Shown here piece by piece: positions 32,211-42,041 of a DNA stretch of 64,000 bases. Source of the DNA: Hysterium pulicare CBS 123377 (lineage: Eukaryota; Ascomycota; Dothideomycetes; Hysteriales; Hysteriaceae); assembly GCA_000467715.1 (NCBI GenBank), contig AJFK01000435.1:1-64000 (forward strand). The letters are read 5' to 3'. Position 1 is the first letter of the stretch. Every line of letters starts with the position of its first letter. The translations under genes and the position numbers were made by a program. The notes beneath the pieces are model-generated. The model had not been told where the DNA came from. It worked only from the letters and a program-made list of their open reading frames with translations, and searched no databases.

Positions 32211-32925
32211 TCAATACTCCAATCCCCTCCCATCAGCGCTATTAATCTTCAATAATCCCCTACTGTCCAGATAGTCGACAATCTCCTTCACCGCCTCCTC
32301 TACAGTCTTCTGATCACTCCTGATCTTGATCTCCGGTTTCTCAGGCTCTTCATACGGTGCGCTTATCCCCGTAAACTCCGGAATCTTCCCTTCCCTAGCT
32401 TTCTTATATAAGCCCTTAGGATCTCGCTGCTCTGCGACCTCAAGCGGGATATCGACGTAGACTTCGATGAATGCAAGAGGCTCATCATCTGGGTGGGCCG
32501 GTTGGGTTGCGTGTAGATCCCGTGCGGTTTGTCGATCTGCCCGGTAGGGAGAGATGAACGAGGTGATGGCGATGGTGGAGGAATCGGCGAAGAGCTTCGC
32601 GACCTCTGCTATTCTTCTGATGTTCTCATTGCGATCTTTCTCTGAAAATCCCAAGTCTTTGTTGAGGCCGAATCGCACATTGTCACCGTCTAGTCGATAT
32701 GCAGCGAGGCCTAGGTGGAGAAGGTGCTGCTCGAGGGCTGTAGCGATGGTTGACTTTCCGGACGCAGAGAGCCCTGTGAACCATATTGTGAAGCCACGCT
32801 GTTTACGGTAGGTGTTGCGTTCGCTACGGGAGAGAGATGGGTGCCAGGTGATATTGCTGGGACACATGTTAGTGACAGAACGAATTGTTCATGTGCGATA
32901 GAAGAAGGGTACTTTACGTGGCCAT
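32211..32925 (-). CDS. MET14: Adenylylsulfate (APS) kinase
   Basis: Exons 32918-32925 and 32211-32856 give 217 residues. The first exon is only 8 nt (ATG GCC AC), and the splice yields [13 protein letters not shown], the usual fungal start. The P-loop GLSASGKST, the [16 protein letters not shown] substrate region, [15 protein letters not shown], and the FISPYRADR loop with the phospho-serine are intact. The [23 protein letters not shown] lid region is present in order. The enzyme phosphorylates APS to PAPS in sulfate assimilation, in the cytosol. This is the stand-alone kinase, not the kinase-like tail of ATP sulfurylase. The 61-nt intron has GTAAAG/CCCAG borders. Confidence 0.95.
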
Positions 32926-33484
32926 TGTATCGTTTTGAGGCGTAGTCTTATGATTGAAGGTGGTGAGTGTATCTCGAGATTCAAACAAATTAGGGCATCA
33001 ATGTGCTTTTATATGGAATTTCACAGTGTGTTGGAAAAGATGCCGAAATCGCATGCGGAAATTTCGAATTGCCCTTGGCGCAGATGACGTGCTTAAGTAA
33101 CCGCGTGGCTGGCCAGGGGTATATTGTGGGGTGCCGTAGGGCTGAATTCCAACGTCTTTTCTATCCCGATACAACAATTTTCACTTATCAAAGTACGTTA
33201 TGAGTCTTCATCCCTTCTCAAGTTGGCGAACGTGTAGAAGTTGGTATTCCTTCTATTGGCCATGAAAAGCTCGATCATCTCGGCCGCGGAATGCCTGTCG
33301 ATCGAACACCAGAGGGGATGACTAGGGGATCAGCTATCTTAAAAGACATGGCGCTCCACAGCGGGGAATGAAAGACCTCGGGATGCTGCGACATTGGTAT
33401 ATGCAAACACTATCCCAGAATGTAATGGACATCTCTCCGTAATATTCTCTGCAAGGTACCTCGAGGATATGAGCCCAATCCACC
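32926..33484. promoter_or_regulatory. Divergent promoter, APS kinase / GFA-domain protein
   Basis: 559 bp between two head-to-head starts. I could not identify a sulfur-control (Cys3/MetR) site by eye. Confidence 0.4.
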
Positions 33485-33940
33485 ATGTCCACCGAGGAAA
33501 CAATCACAGGCCACTGCCTCTGCAAAGCCATAACCCTCACCATCCCAACCTCCATCACCCCATCTCTCACATTCATCTGTCACTGTCGCGACTGTCAACG
33601 CAATGCAGGCGGTCCCTACCAAGTAGTCTCCATCTTCCCAACTTCCTCAGTCTCGGTCTCCGATCCCGAGGGCAATCTCAAAAAGTTGACCATGCCCGGG
33701 TCCATCACTTTCAGCGGGAACGACAAGATCAAGAATTTTTGTTCGAAATGCGGGTGCACGATTAATACGATACCGATGAAATGGGGTGGCGAGAAGACAG
33801 TTGTTAGGACGGCTCTTTTCGATGGGGGGTTGGATAGGTGGAGGCCTACTCAAGAGTGGTTTGTGGGAAGGAGAGCATCTTGGATTAGTCCTGTGCCGGG
33901 TAGCAAGGATTTTGAGAATGTTGGGGGAGTTGGGACGTAA
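33485..33940 (+). CDS. GFA-domain (CENP-V/Gfa-like) zinc protein
   Basis: 151 residues, one exon. The GFA fold is recognisable from GHCLCKAITLTI, FICHCRDCQRNAGGPYQVV, and FCSKCGCTINTIP, which together supply the seven or eight zinc-binding cysteines. The segment ITFSGNDKIKNFCSKCG is the usual position of the second zinc ligand pair. Named after the bacterial glutathione-dependent formaldehyde-activating enzyme, the family is large in fungi and most members have no proven substrate, so formaldehyde detoxification should not be assumed. A cytosolic location is likely. Confidence 0.85.
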   Translation: MSTEETITGHCLCKAITLTIPTSITPSLTFICHCRDCQRNAGGPYQVVSIFPTSSVSVSDPEGNLKKLTMPGSITFSGNDKIKNFCSKCGCTINTIPMKWGGEKTVVRTALFDGGLDRWRPTQEWFVGRRASWISPVPGSKDFENVGGVGT

Positions 33941-34270
33941 GAGGTACACGACGTTTGACAATATGACCCTACGCTTTGGAGACGAATGTTTTGCAACGCG
34001 GCCTAAGACATCTCACAGATGTTCACATAGGTATCAATGAACATGAGGTACGATGTTATTTAGCTCTATGCCTGAACTCCGAACATCATGAACAAAAAGA
34101 CATCATAATTAAAAACATCATACCAAAAAAAACAGAACCAAAAAAATCAATTCCGAACATTACTGACAAAAAACTTGGGTATCTTGAAACTTCCCTTCCA
34201 TTGAATCTCCAGCTCCATTCCTGAACTCCAAATAACGTAAACATTGGGTATCTTCTACGCGCACCTCCCC
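33941..34270. other. Intergenic, A-rich
   Basis: An A-rich tract with repeated CATCAT/AAAAAA runs lies at about 34087-34165. It is 3' sequence of two convergent genes; no gene is seen. Confidence 0.45.
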
Positions 34271-34897
34271 TCAAATATCCTCCAGCATGACAAGTCTTCG
34301 CAAATTTCTGGACCTTGTCATCGCAGTACCATCCAGGCCCGGCGGCGCCTTCCATTCCGCTGCTCCATGACCATTCTTCTCACGGTCCAGAAATCCGGCC
34401 CTCTGAAACGTCAGACTGTTCACACGAAGTGGCCCAGGCTCTATCTCCAGTTCCTCCAGCTCCTCTCGTATCGGCGACCGTGAGGGGACGAAACTCTCTG
34501 CACTCCCACTTGATTGCGGGGAGGGTGATCTTACTTCTTCCGATACTGACGGTATCGAACTGATGATAGTGGTGGCACTACTGAAGGACGATGGGGTTAG
34601 CGGTTTCATCTCCTCTTCCGTCTCAATCCGCTCAAAGTCGAAGATGTCGTCGTCAGAAGAAAACGACGGCGGCGACTTGCCAAGGATATCCTCAGTGGTA
34701 AAGGAGCACAGGGTTGACGAGCTCGTACTGTCTTCCTCCTGGATGCGCTCCTCTTGATCTGCTAGATTGGCCTCTTGCTCCGCAGCTAGGATGGCCATAT
34801 GGGCTGATTTCCACCCCTTAAAGAATTCCCGACGACGAGCAACTTCCTCATCTAGAAGTGGGTCTCTCTCGAGGGGATACAGGTCTTTTCTCTGCAC
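34271..34897 (-). CDS. Hypothetical acidic, serine-rich protein (208 aa)
   Basis: A single open frame of 208 residues. Residues 1-50 look helical and charged (MQRKDLYPLERDPLLDEEVA, FFKGWKSAHMAILAAEQEA). The middle is a Ser/Glu/Asp-rich disordered stretch (SSTLCSFTTEDILGKSPPS, SDDDIFDFERIETEEEMKPL). The C-terminal part (LRVNSLTFQRAGFLDREK, LDGTAMTRSRNLRRLVML) could be a short folded element. No known domain. The coding look (amphipathic N-terminus, acidic low-complexity centre) supports a real protein, but an upstream exon may be missing. Function unknown. Confidence 0.55.
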   Translation of the reverse strand: MQRKDLYPLERDPLLDEEVARRREFFKGWKSAHMAILAAEQEANLADQEERIQEEDSTSSSTLCSFTTEDILGKSPPSFSSDDDIFDFERIETEEEMKPLTPSSFSSATTIISSIPSVSEEVRSPSPQSSGSAESFVPSRSPIREELEELEIEPGPLRVNSLTFQRAGFLDREKNGHGAAEWKAPPGLDGTAMTRSRNLRRLVMLEDI

Positions 34898-35350
34898 ACG
34901 GAGCAGACGCGACGTACGGCGTGGACAGAGGGATCTTAGTCACACAAGTCAGTCTGCGTAGCTAGATTTATGCACATGCAGCAAACATAAGTAGCGTGAT
35001 GGCATGATGCCGCGTCTTCAGTTTACTGGGTATGGACAATGCGAAAACCTACTGTTCCTGCGCTAGAAGATGTCAGCCAGCGGACGGAAAATGAACCAGG
35101 ACGCAAAGCAGGAAGGCGCAGGACGACGGTCGAGCCAGAAGCGCGAGAGCAAGTTGAGCGATGCACTTTTCTTGGGGGAGACGTTTTTGGATATTTTCTA
35201 CATGGTCAATTTACAAATTTGTAGCCGCCGCGAAAAGGGGTAAACCGTAAAATTCACCACGCAGTATGGCGCTCCTGCCTGTCTTCCCCAAACCTTCTGG
35301 TAAGAAATCCTCGATTGATGTTTCCCAATTCCCACGTATCACCCGTACGC
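34898..35350. other. Intergenic region downstream of the sugar transporter
   Basis: 3' region of the transporter gene and promoter of the 208-aa gene. Nothing specific is seen. Confidence 0.45.
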
Positions 35351-37316
35351 CTAGCGAGAAACCTCTTGTACATGCGAAACAGCCTTGTCGTCACGATCAA
35401 TCGCAACGCTTTCAAGTCTAGCATGATGAGGGTCCTCAGCATCCACAATCTCAGCTCCCTTCTCCACATGGTTGGTGCCACCAAACAAGGTGTCGATCTC
35501 TTCGAGTGCGATCTTCTTAGTTTCGGGGATGAAGAAGTACACAAACACCGCCAGCAGTCCGTTGATGCCTGCAAACATGTAGAAGGCGTAGAATCCGACG
35601 TGATCTAGAAACAGCGGGAAGAATTGTTGCACGATTGAGTTGGCCACGTTCTGGGTTTGCGAACACATGCCTACGGCTTGTGCGCGCACGTTCATGGAGA
35701 AGATCTCAGATGTGAAGATCCAGGTGGTTGCTCCCCAAGAAGGCTTATCTAAGAACGGCTGTCAGTAAAGTCCAAGATTACGAGGTGGCAAGCCGTTTTC
35801 TTACAGAAGAACGCAAAAAGGAAGAGCAAGAACACAATGGATATGCCCACGGGAACTGTTTTAGCTCCATCAGGAGAAGGCGTTTGCGTGTCGACGGTCG
35901 CAACGATCAGCATGCAAATGGCCATACCAATAGCACCAACAATGAGCAGGAATTTACGACCCAGCCGATCAACTGTCCAGGTTGCGTTCATAGTGAACAG
36001 TATACCAAAGGTAGCATTCAAAGCATTTATCAAAGCAGTTTGCGAGGGAGACTTGAACACTTTCTTGTAGACAATCGTGCTGTACGAATTGAGAGTGCCT
36101 TGTCCGGTGATTTGCTGGCCAGCATTGAGGATGAGGGCGAGATACATTCGCTTTCGGACAGACTTGTCTTTCCAAAGCGCAGCGTAGCCGCTGGAAATGG
36201 CTTCTTTCTCGAACTCAATGGCTTCGCGAATGGACAAAATCTCGTCTTCCACAGCCTGGTCCGTCTCACGAACGCGGTGGAGGGATGCTCGAGCGTCGTC
36301 GATGCGGTTGCCATGCTGAATGTACCAGCGAGGTGTCTCGGGTATAAACCATAGCTGAGCCAGAATGATGACAGGCACTAATGTTTGGAAGATGACAACC
36401 ATCTTCCAGTCCCATTCACCGAGGCTCTTGACACGTTTGGTGCAAGCATAATTGACCCAGTAGCTATTTCGCGTTCAGCCAGCTGCAAGGCAAAGGAAGA
36501 GTATAAGGGAAGATATCATGGAGGGTGGGAGGTATAATGCTTGGTCGCAGGACCACGAATTCTTTCAACAACGTGAAGCATGCAAACTTACGCGATGAAA
36601 CTTCCAACACTGTAAAACATCTGCCAGAATGACATGATAGTGCCGCGGATCTCAGAAGGCGCTAATTCTCCAATATAGATTGGTCCGGCAGCTGCCAGCA
36701 ATTAGCTCTGGCCATGGATTGAACATAGAGACCAGTTGTTTTTTGGGCGTTAGACGTCTCCTATCGGAGTTGTTGCGGACGGTAGAGAAGGCTTTGCAAG
36801 CATAGAAAGTGGCTGTGAGTCAAAAGATAACCTACTTAGAGCTAACCCCTGCCCAAGACCGATGATGACTCGCCCACCAATGAAACATCCAATGTTGCCC
36901 CTTGGTGAAAACGTCTGGATAAGAGTGGCAATGATCACAAGAAATGATCCAATGGCCATGCCCACTCTTCGTCCAAAGTAGTCTGCACATGGCCCTCCAA
37001 GGAAAAAACCCGCAACGATGGCTCCTACGCTGTAGGCAGTATTCACCGCTCCGATCGTTTGTGAGTTCTGACCTGGAATAAGTATCTTGCAGTTTGAGAC
37101 TGGGGATAATGAACGCACAGGATGGTCGAAGTAGGCAACCCAGTTCTTGGATCCTTGAACTGCATTGTATACTGAGGCATCATATCCGTATAACACCATA
37201 CATGATGCTGCTACCAATGATATGTACCTAGAAGGCAGTGGTGTTAGCACCAGCTTGACTGTGGGCACCAACAGCGGCTTTACTTACCAATTGTATGCTC
37301 TCTTTGAGGAGATCAT
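35351..37316 (-). CDS. MFS sugar transporter (hexose/sugar porter family)
   Basis: Six exons: 37288-37316, 37119-37227, 36836-37067, 36592-36691, 35805-36463 and 35351-35748, giving 508 residues. Joined sequence reads MISSKRAYNW-YISLVAASCMVLYGYDAS, then TIGAVNTAYSVGAIVAGFF and DYFGRRVGMAIG (the G-R-R loop motif). It continues IGLGQGLAL-TAGPIYIGELAPSE, PETPRWYIQHG, QQITGQGTLNSYS, and ends FFIPETKKIALEEIDTLFGG. These are sugar-porter signatures with 12 predicted membrane helices. It would import a hexose, disaccharide or related sugar at the plasma membrane; the substrate cannot be read from sequence. Intron 2 (51 nt) is a multiple of three and open in frame; I removed it because it breaks a conserved extracellular loop. 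Confidence 0.9.
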
Positions 37317-38487
37317 GACGGGTAGAGATTGTATTAGCAAGCTTAATATAGAAAATTTTTACTCAAAGGAAGAGAAACATGCACAATGCTCTGGTCTGGA
37401 TCTAAGATTTGCAGCAGTCAAGGAAGGAGGCCGTGTATCTGAGAAAGGGAGATTGAAGCGTGTTCTCCAGCCTATATAAGACAACGCAGTGGTCTAGTCC
37501 TGAGTACGGATGTGCAATTCACCAACTGACAAGTCCATTTCCCAGTAGTAAATATGCATCCACAGGGGTAGGAGCCAGGCATCGCCGAGTTTGGGGCGCC
37601 ATCGGGATGAAGATGGAGACTCATTACACCAATCAAATTAAAGCATCATTCAAGATGCTTCATACGGGACCGGAATGAAACCCGGAATCCGGGGCCCCAG
37701 AGTTCTTGAGAGGGTATAGCCTTCAGTCCCCCACAAAGTAGGTTCATCATGGACGGCCTTGTTGCCAGTTCTTCTTTAGGAAAAGTATTTTCCACCAATA
37801 GGGGAAACCCTGATCCAAATGTATAACTTACAAGTTCAGGAGCAAATGGAAGTGAAGCGGAAATCGGTCATCTGACCGATCTTGTAGGCGCTGAGTTTGC
37901 GGACGAGACAACCGCATGAAGACTACTAATGCAAGCCTTTCAGGTGGCCTAGGAGGTTCGACAACTTGCGAGATCTCCGGGTTATGGCATGGCATGCATG
38001 CTTTCGAAGATCGGTTCGATCTGACGGCGGTTACAAGCAACAAGATGCTAGTATCTCTATCAAAACCATCGTATTATTCTGGGAAGAGTAGAATTAGAGG
38101 CTTCGAGTTGTTGAAAACCTTCCTATCTTTGGCGAAAAGTAGAATCAAAATTTAATGTACGCAAGGGGTTCAACGCTGTAATCCGTTGCACAGCATGACG
38201 CTCCACGGACTCCACGGACACTCGAGAAGGACTAATAGCATTCTTTGCAAAAACGATAAGAAATGGATACCTAGGTAGAGAGGTGCAAATTAGTGCTCAA
38301 GACGTTGAAAAGATAAAGTTGCCCCCTGGACCCTGACATTCACGTGCCCTTCTTAGCGCCAAATCCAACATCCACTTCTTTTTCAATTCAGCCCTGCGGC
38401 CTCGTGCTCCACAAAACAACAACTCACTCTGACGACCTCACCTAAACCACTCCCGCAACCCCCTTCAACCTCTCAAAACAAATCACC
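37317..38487. promoter_or_regulatory. Divergent intergenic region, sugar transporter / TMA7
   Basis: 1.17 kb with no supported gene. It holds both promoters. A TCACGTG element lies near 38340, about 145 bp before the TMA7 start. Confidence 0.4.
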
Positions 38488-38846
38488 ATGCCTTCCGGTC
38501 AAGGAGGTAAGATACAACCTGTCCTCCAACTCTACCTCAAAAAATCCACCCCACTAACCAAAACCCCTCCCTCGCAGCGGGTACAAACCCAATCCACAAC
38601 AAGAAAGCAAAGAAAGCAGCCAAGGAGCTCGATGAGGACGATATCGCATACAAGGCAAAGCAGCAGGCTGGTGCGTAATCCTAGAAGAAACCCAACCCAC
38701 CACTACCCCAGGCTCAGACGAGACAAGGCTGACTCACTATTTCAAATTCAGACAAGAAAGCCAGAGAAGAAATGGCCGGGAAAGCAAAGGGCAAAGGACC
38801 CATGAATACAGGACAACAAGGAATTAAGAAGTCCGGCAAGAAATAG
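38488..38846 (+). CDS. TMA7: Translation machinery-associated protein 7
   Basis: Exons 38488-38506, 38578-38670 and 38752-38846 give 68 residues, missed by simple ORF calling because every exon is short. The protein reads MPSGQG-AGTNPIHNKKAKK, then AKELDEDDIAYKAKQQA-DK and ends GPMNTGQQGIKKSGKK. This is the whole Tma7 family consensus (64-70 residues), very lysine-rich and helical. Yeast Tma7 co-purifies with ribosomes; its exact role is not known. Introns are 71 and 81 nt. The last 30 residues are nearly invariant across fungi and animals, so the call is secure despite the size. Confidence 0.95.
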
Positions 38847-40195
38847 ATAGATGAAGGCGTATCCCCCCGTCCGTTTCTGCGGCGAGTTTGAGCGGCATGT
38901 TCATCTGGACGATAGGAGACTTGCGAGAAGTTGGGAACGATGGTTATGATTGGGTTGGCGTTTCAATTTTACAATGCTAGAGAGCGTCGATATATCAATG
39001 AATGGCATGAAGTTTTTCAAGGGCCTTTGGAAAATCTCGGGAAGAATGGTTGTTTGATTTCATGTGAAGCAAGTGGACCCATGGAAAGAACAGGAAAGCG
39101 AGATGTAAGGTACTTAGAGCAACACTGCCCCTCCCCGGTCCTTATGATAAGTTATGAGCTTTATGATAACTTATAGGCCTTATGATAAGATGTAACTCCT
39201 ATGACTATGAGGGTTAATGGTGTTTTCCCACGACCGGGTGTCCGGGCTCCAAGGCTCCACTTTCAATCATATACAACGGCGACATGCAATATGATAAGCA
39301 CCAATGCATAAACCAAACAAACCGATTCGAAATGTTATCCCTTGCCAATTCAACACTATCTATCCAACTTTCCATTGCATCCCCACACTCTAAAAATATT
39401 ACTCTCCACCACCTCTCTGCCATCTACTTCTAGTCCCTTGAACAAACACCATATATACAAGGTCCGCACTCTTCCTGCAGGGACGAGTCCGTCAAGGTGA
39501 CTTCCTCATAGCTCGACCCGTATGGTCAGCTTCACCTTCTCTCTTTTCCTCCTCTATCCAAGATTAGAGACAAAAGAAAACCGCCAAAACCAGCCCTACT
39601 AATATCGACAAATCCTGTATTAAAAGAAGCCAACCCATTGAAAGACAAAGAGCAAAGAAAACAATCCCCGCAATATGTATCTGCAGAGTGGGTATAGAAC
39701 GCGAAAAGAAAATGTTAGGAGTGTGAGAGATCCAAAGGTTTGGAGCGCTGCTGGACCTGATTTTGATGGTGTGTCGGCGGAGAGAATTGGGCTCTTTGGC
39801 CTTGGGGTACGCTAGAATCGAAGGGTTTTTCGAACGAGTCATGAAGGAGTGTAAGAACGTGGATGGATTATACGGAAACCACTAGTCAGCCGTAAAAAAG
39901 TATAGTCGTAAAGGTTAGGTAGGTGATTGTTATGTGGATTACGGTATTATGTTCGGATGTAGTCGTCGATGCAATAGGAGGAATCGAGGCGCTTCGCGAT
40001 AAATTGAAGCTCCTGAGCGATGTGATGCAAGCGTACTGTGGAAACAAGGGAAAGTCAATCCAGAATGCATGAGAAAGCAACAGTGCAGCATAGACACCAT
40101 CATCGTGCCGGCATTAAAAGTGAGATTAATCGAAGTCGTTGAAGTAGGCGTCGCTGAAAATGCAAGAGAGTCGATATTACGAGCCATAGTCGCGA
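38847..40195. other. Convergent 3' region, TMA7 / SH3 protein
   Basis: 1.35 kb without a supported gene. It contains a short tandem repeat (39141-39196, listed separately). A minus-strand 92-codon frame (39564-39842) with a hydrophobic segment has no other support. Confidence 0.45.
39141..39196. repeat. Three-copy 18-20 bp tandem repeat, CTTATGATAA core
   Basis: Copies start at 39141 (CTTATGATAAGTTATGAG), 39159 (CTTTATGATAACTTATAG) and 39179 (CTTATGATAAGATGTAAC). The core is nearly self-complementary (CTTATGATAAG), so the RNA could form small hairpins in the TMA7 3' region. Confidence 0.7.
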
Positions 40196-42041
40196 TCAAG
40201 GGCTTGGAGGAGGAGGGGGTCCACTACCGTCCGTGCTGTCTCCCTCTATCGTCTTTCGCCAGTGTTGTGGGAGACACACACAGACTAATGGGAAAGCTTT
40301 GATCTCGCTCTCTCCCGGCAGTCCTGACCGTCGGCTTCCATTGCTGACACCTGAATCGCGTTGTAAGTTCCTCCTAGCTTCCCACTGCTCAGTTGTTTCT
40401 GTGAGTTTTACACCTGTCGCCCACCCATCATCCCAAATGCCAACAACTTTGAGCATGTCCCCTCGCTCAAGTTCGAATTCGTCGTTGGCACGTGGCTGAT
40501 AGGCCCAAAGAGTGGCGACTGTGTCATTTGGATGGATCTCGTCTTGAGAATAGTAATCCTTGAAAAACTGGAGTTGTTCTGATTGACCTGAGGCAACGCC
40601 TTCGGGGCTTGAAAAGTTTCGTTCATTGCCGGAAGCTGAGTTGGGTGAGTAGCGATCGCCACTACCAAGAGCAGAGTTGCTGGATAACGATCCATCGCGT
40701 TTTGGTAATGGTCCGACGGCGAGACCGCCCCGCCCCGACTCCGGTGACTCGTAAGTATCTGAAGAAGAATGACGGTAAGCAGTTCCTAAGGTATCACCGC
40801 CACGGGTGCTGTGGGGTCCTGAGGAGCTTGAACCTTCCAATGCAGACATGCGAGCAACACGCGCTCCCGGATGAATGGGAGGCGGAACTCCAGCGCCATC
40901 CATGGGGTGGTAACCCATGGGCTCTCTACCTATGGTTTGGCGCGTTGGAGATGGCGTATTCAGAATGCTGCCATGTTGGCTCTCCTTTCGCTTCCGGACT
41001 TGAAGGCAGCAGAAGATGACTGCTCCAAGGAGGAGAGCAGCGCCAAAGAGAGACCCTATTACAATCCCAGCGATTGCACCTCCGCTGAGGCCATGGCCAC
41101 TGCTCCCCGCACCCGCGGCCGCACTGGTTCCGGTTGGCCTAGACGAGCTCGTGGATGAAGGGAAAAGTGGTGGCATTGACGTAGTCGTCGGCAGGTGTAC
41201 GTTTTGACATCGCTTGTCAACATTTGCATTGACGCAACATGAATCTGTGGCATTGACAGAGCTGGTTGCGCAAAAGGTGCATAGACCTTGCAGATTCGAT
41301 TGGTAACCACAGTCCAGAGGTTCATTTTCGGCTCCGGTAACACATGAGCCGCTAAGTGAGTTTGCTGGCAGGGCACAATTGGTAAAGTCCGCCCGAATCT
41401 GACTGAGGGCATTTTGACCCGAGTTACCGCATAATTCGGGGCTAGATGTGATCTCTTGCTCGCTTATAGCGAAATCGGCCTGTATCTGGATCAATAAAGG
41501 TTTCAATGCGGTTTTGATGTGCATGAAACACTTACGCAAGAATTCGCGCATAATGGTCTCGAGTTATTGGACGAGGATCCGCAAGCCGATATCGAGTTCT
41601 GAACGATTGCGTTGCAGAGGACACTCGTTGTGTACCGAGCGTACAGGTCTGTAGTGTTGGTAAGGTTTACGCTTGAGCAGCCTATAAGCTGTTGATATCT
41701 GTTCCACCGTCAGCAACCGATATCTAAGATTCCATCGTTCAACCGTACTGTGTTTTGGCATAATCTGTGACGATGTATTGTCGTATCCGGTCGTCGAAGC
41801 TCTGAACGTCTGAGACGAAAGAGAGAAATGGGCTACAGCAGGTCGGATTAGCTCTGAGTACTAAAGTGACGATTCAGTAGGGGATTCCGTACAATAGGCC
41901 CGTTACTGAAGAACTCGTGGATACGGAGGAGCCATTGAATGCCGGACAGGCTGTCGAGCCAGAGAGCGATACACACTTCTGGGCCATTGTCGCAGGTATG
42001 CTAGCGGCGAGAAGGGCGAGGGTGATAATGGATGTTGCCAT
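40196..42041 (-). CDS. Secreted-ectodomain / transmembrane / SH3-domain protein
   Basis: Four exons: 41893-42041, 41749-41832, 41536-41698 and 40196-41479, giving 559 residues. The order is: signal peptide (MATSIITLALLAASIPATMA); cysteine-rich ectodomain (about 20-265) with many N-glycosylation sites (NGSS, NLTNTTDLY, NATDS); Ser/Thr linker; one membrane helix (AIAGIVIGSLFGAALLLGAV); a cytosolic Ser/Pro-rich tail. A C-terminal SH3 domain follows (ATLWAYQPRANDEFELERGD, GIWDDGWATGVKL) and the protein ends PPPPPSP. Splices restore GLF-PFLSFVSDVQ, YAKTQ-YQQLIGCSSVN and CANSC-ADFAISE. This layout fits a surface sensor or an actin-linked membrane protein of ascomycetes; no ligand or partner is known. 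The start is at 42041, where the signal peptide begins. Confidence 0.85.
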
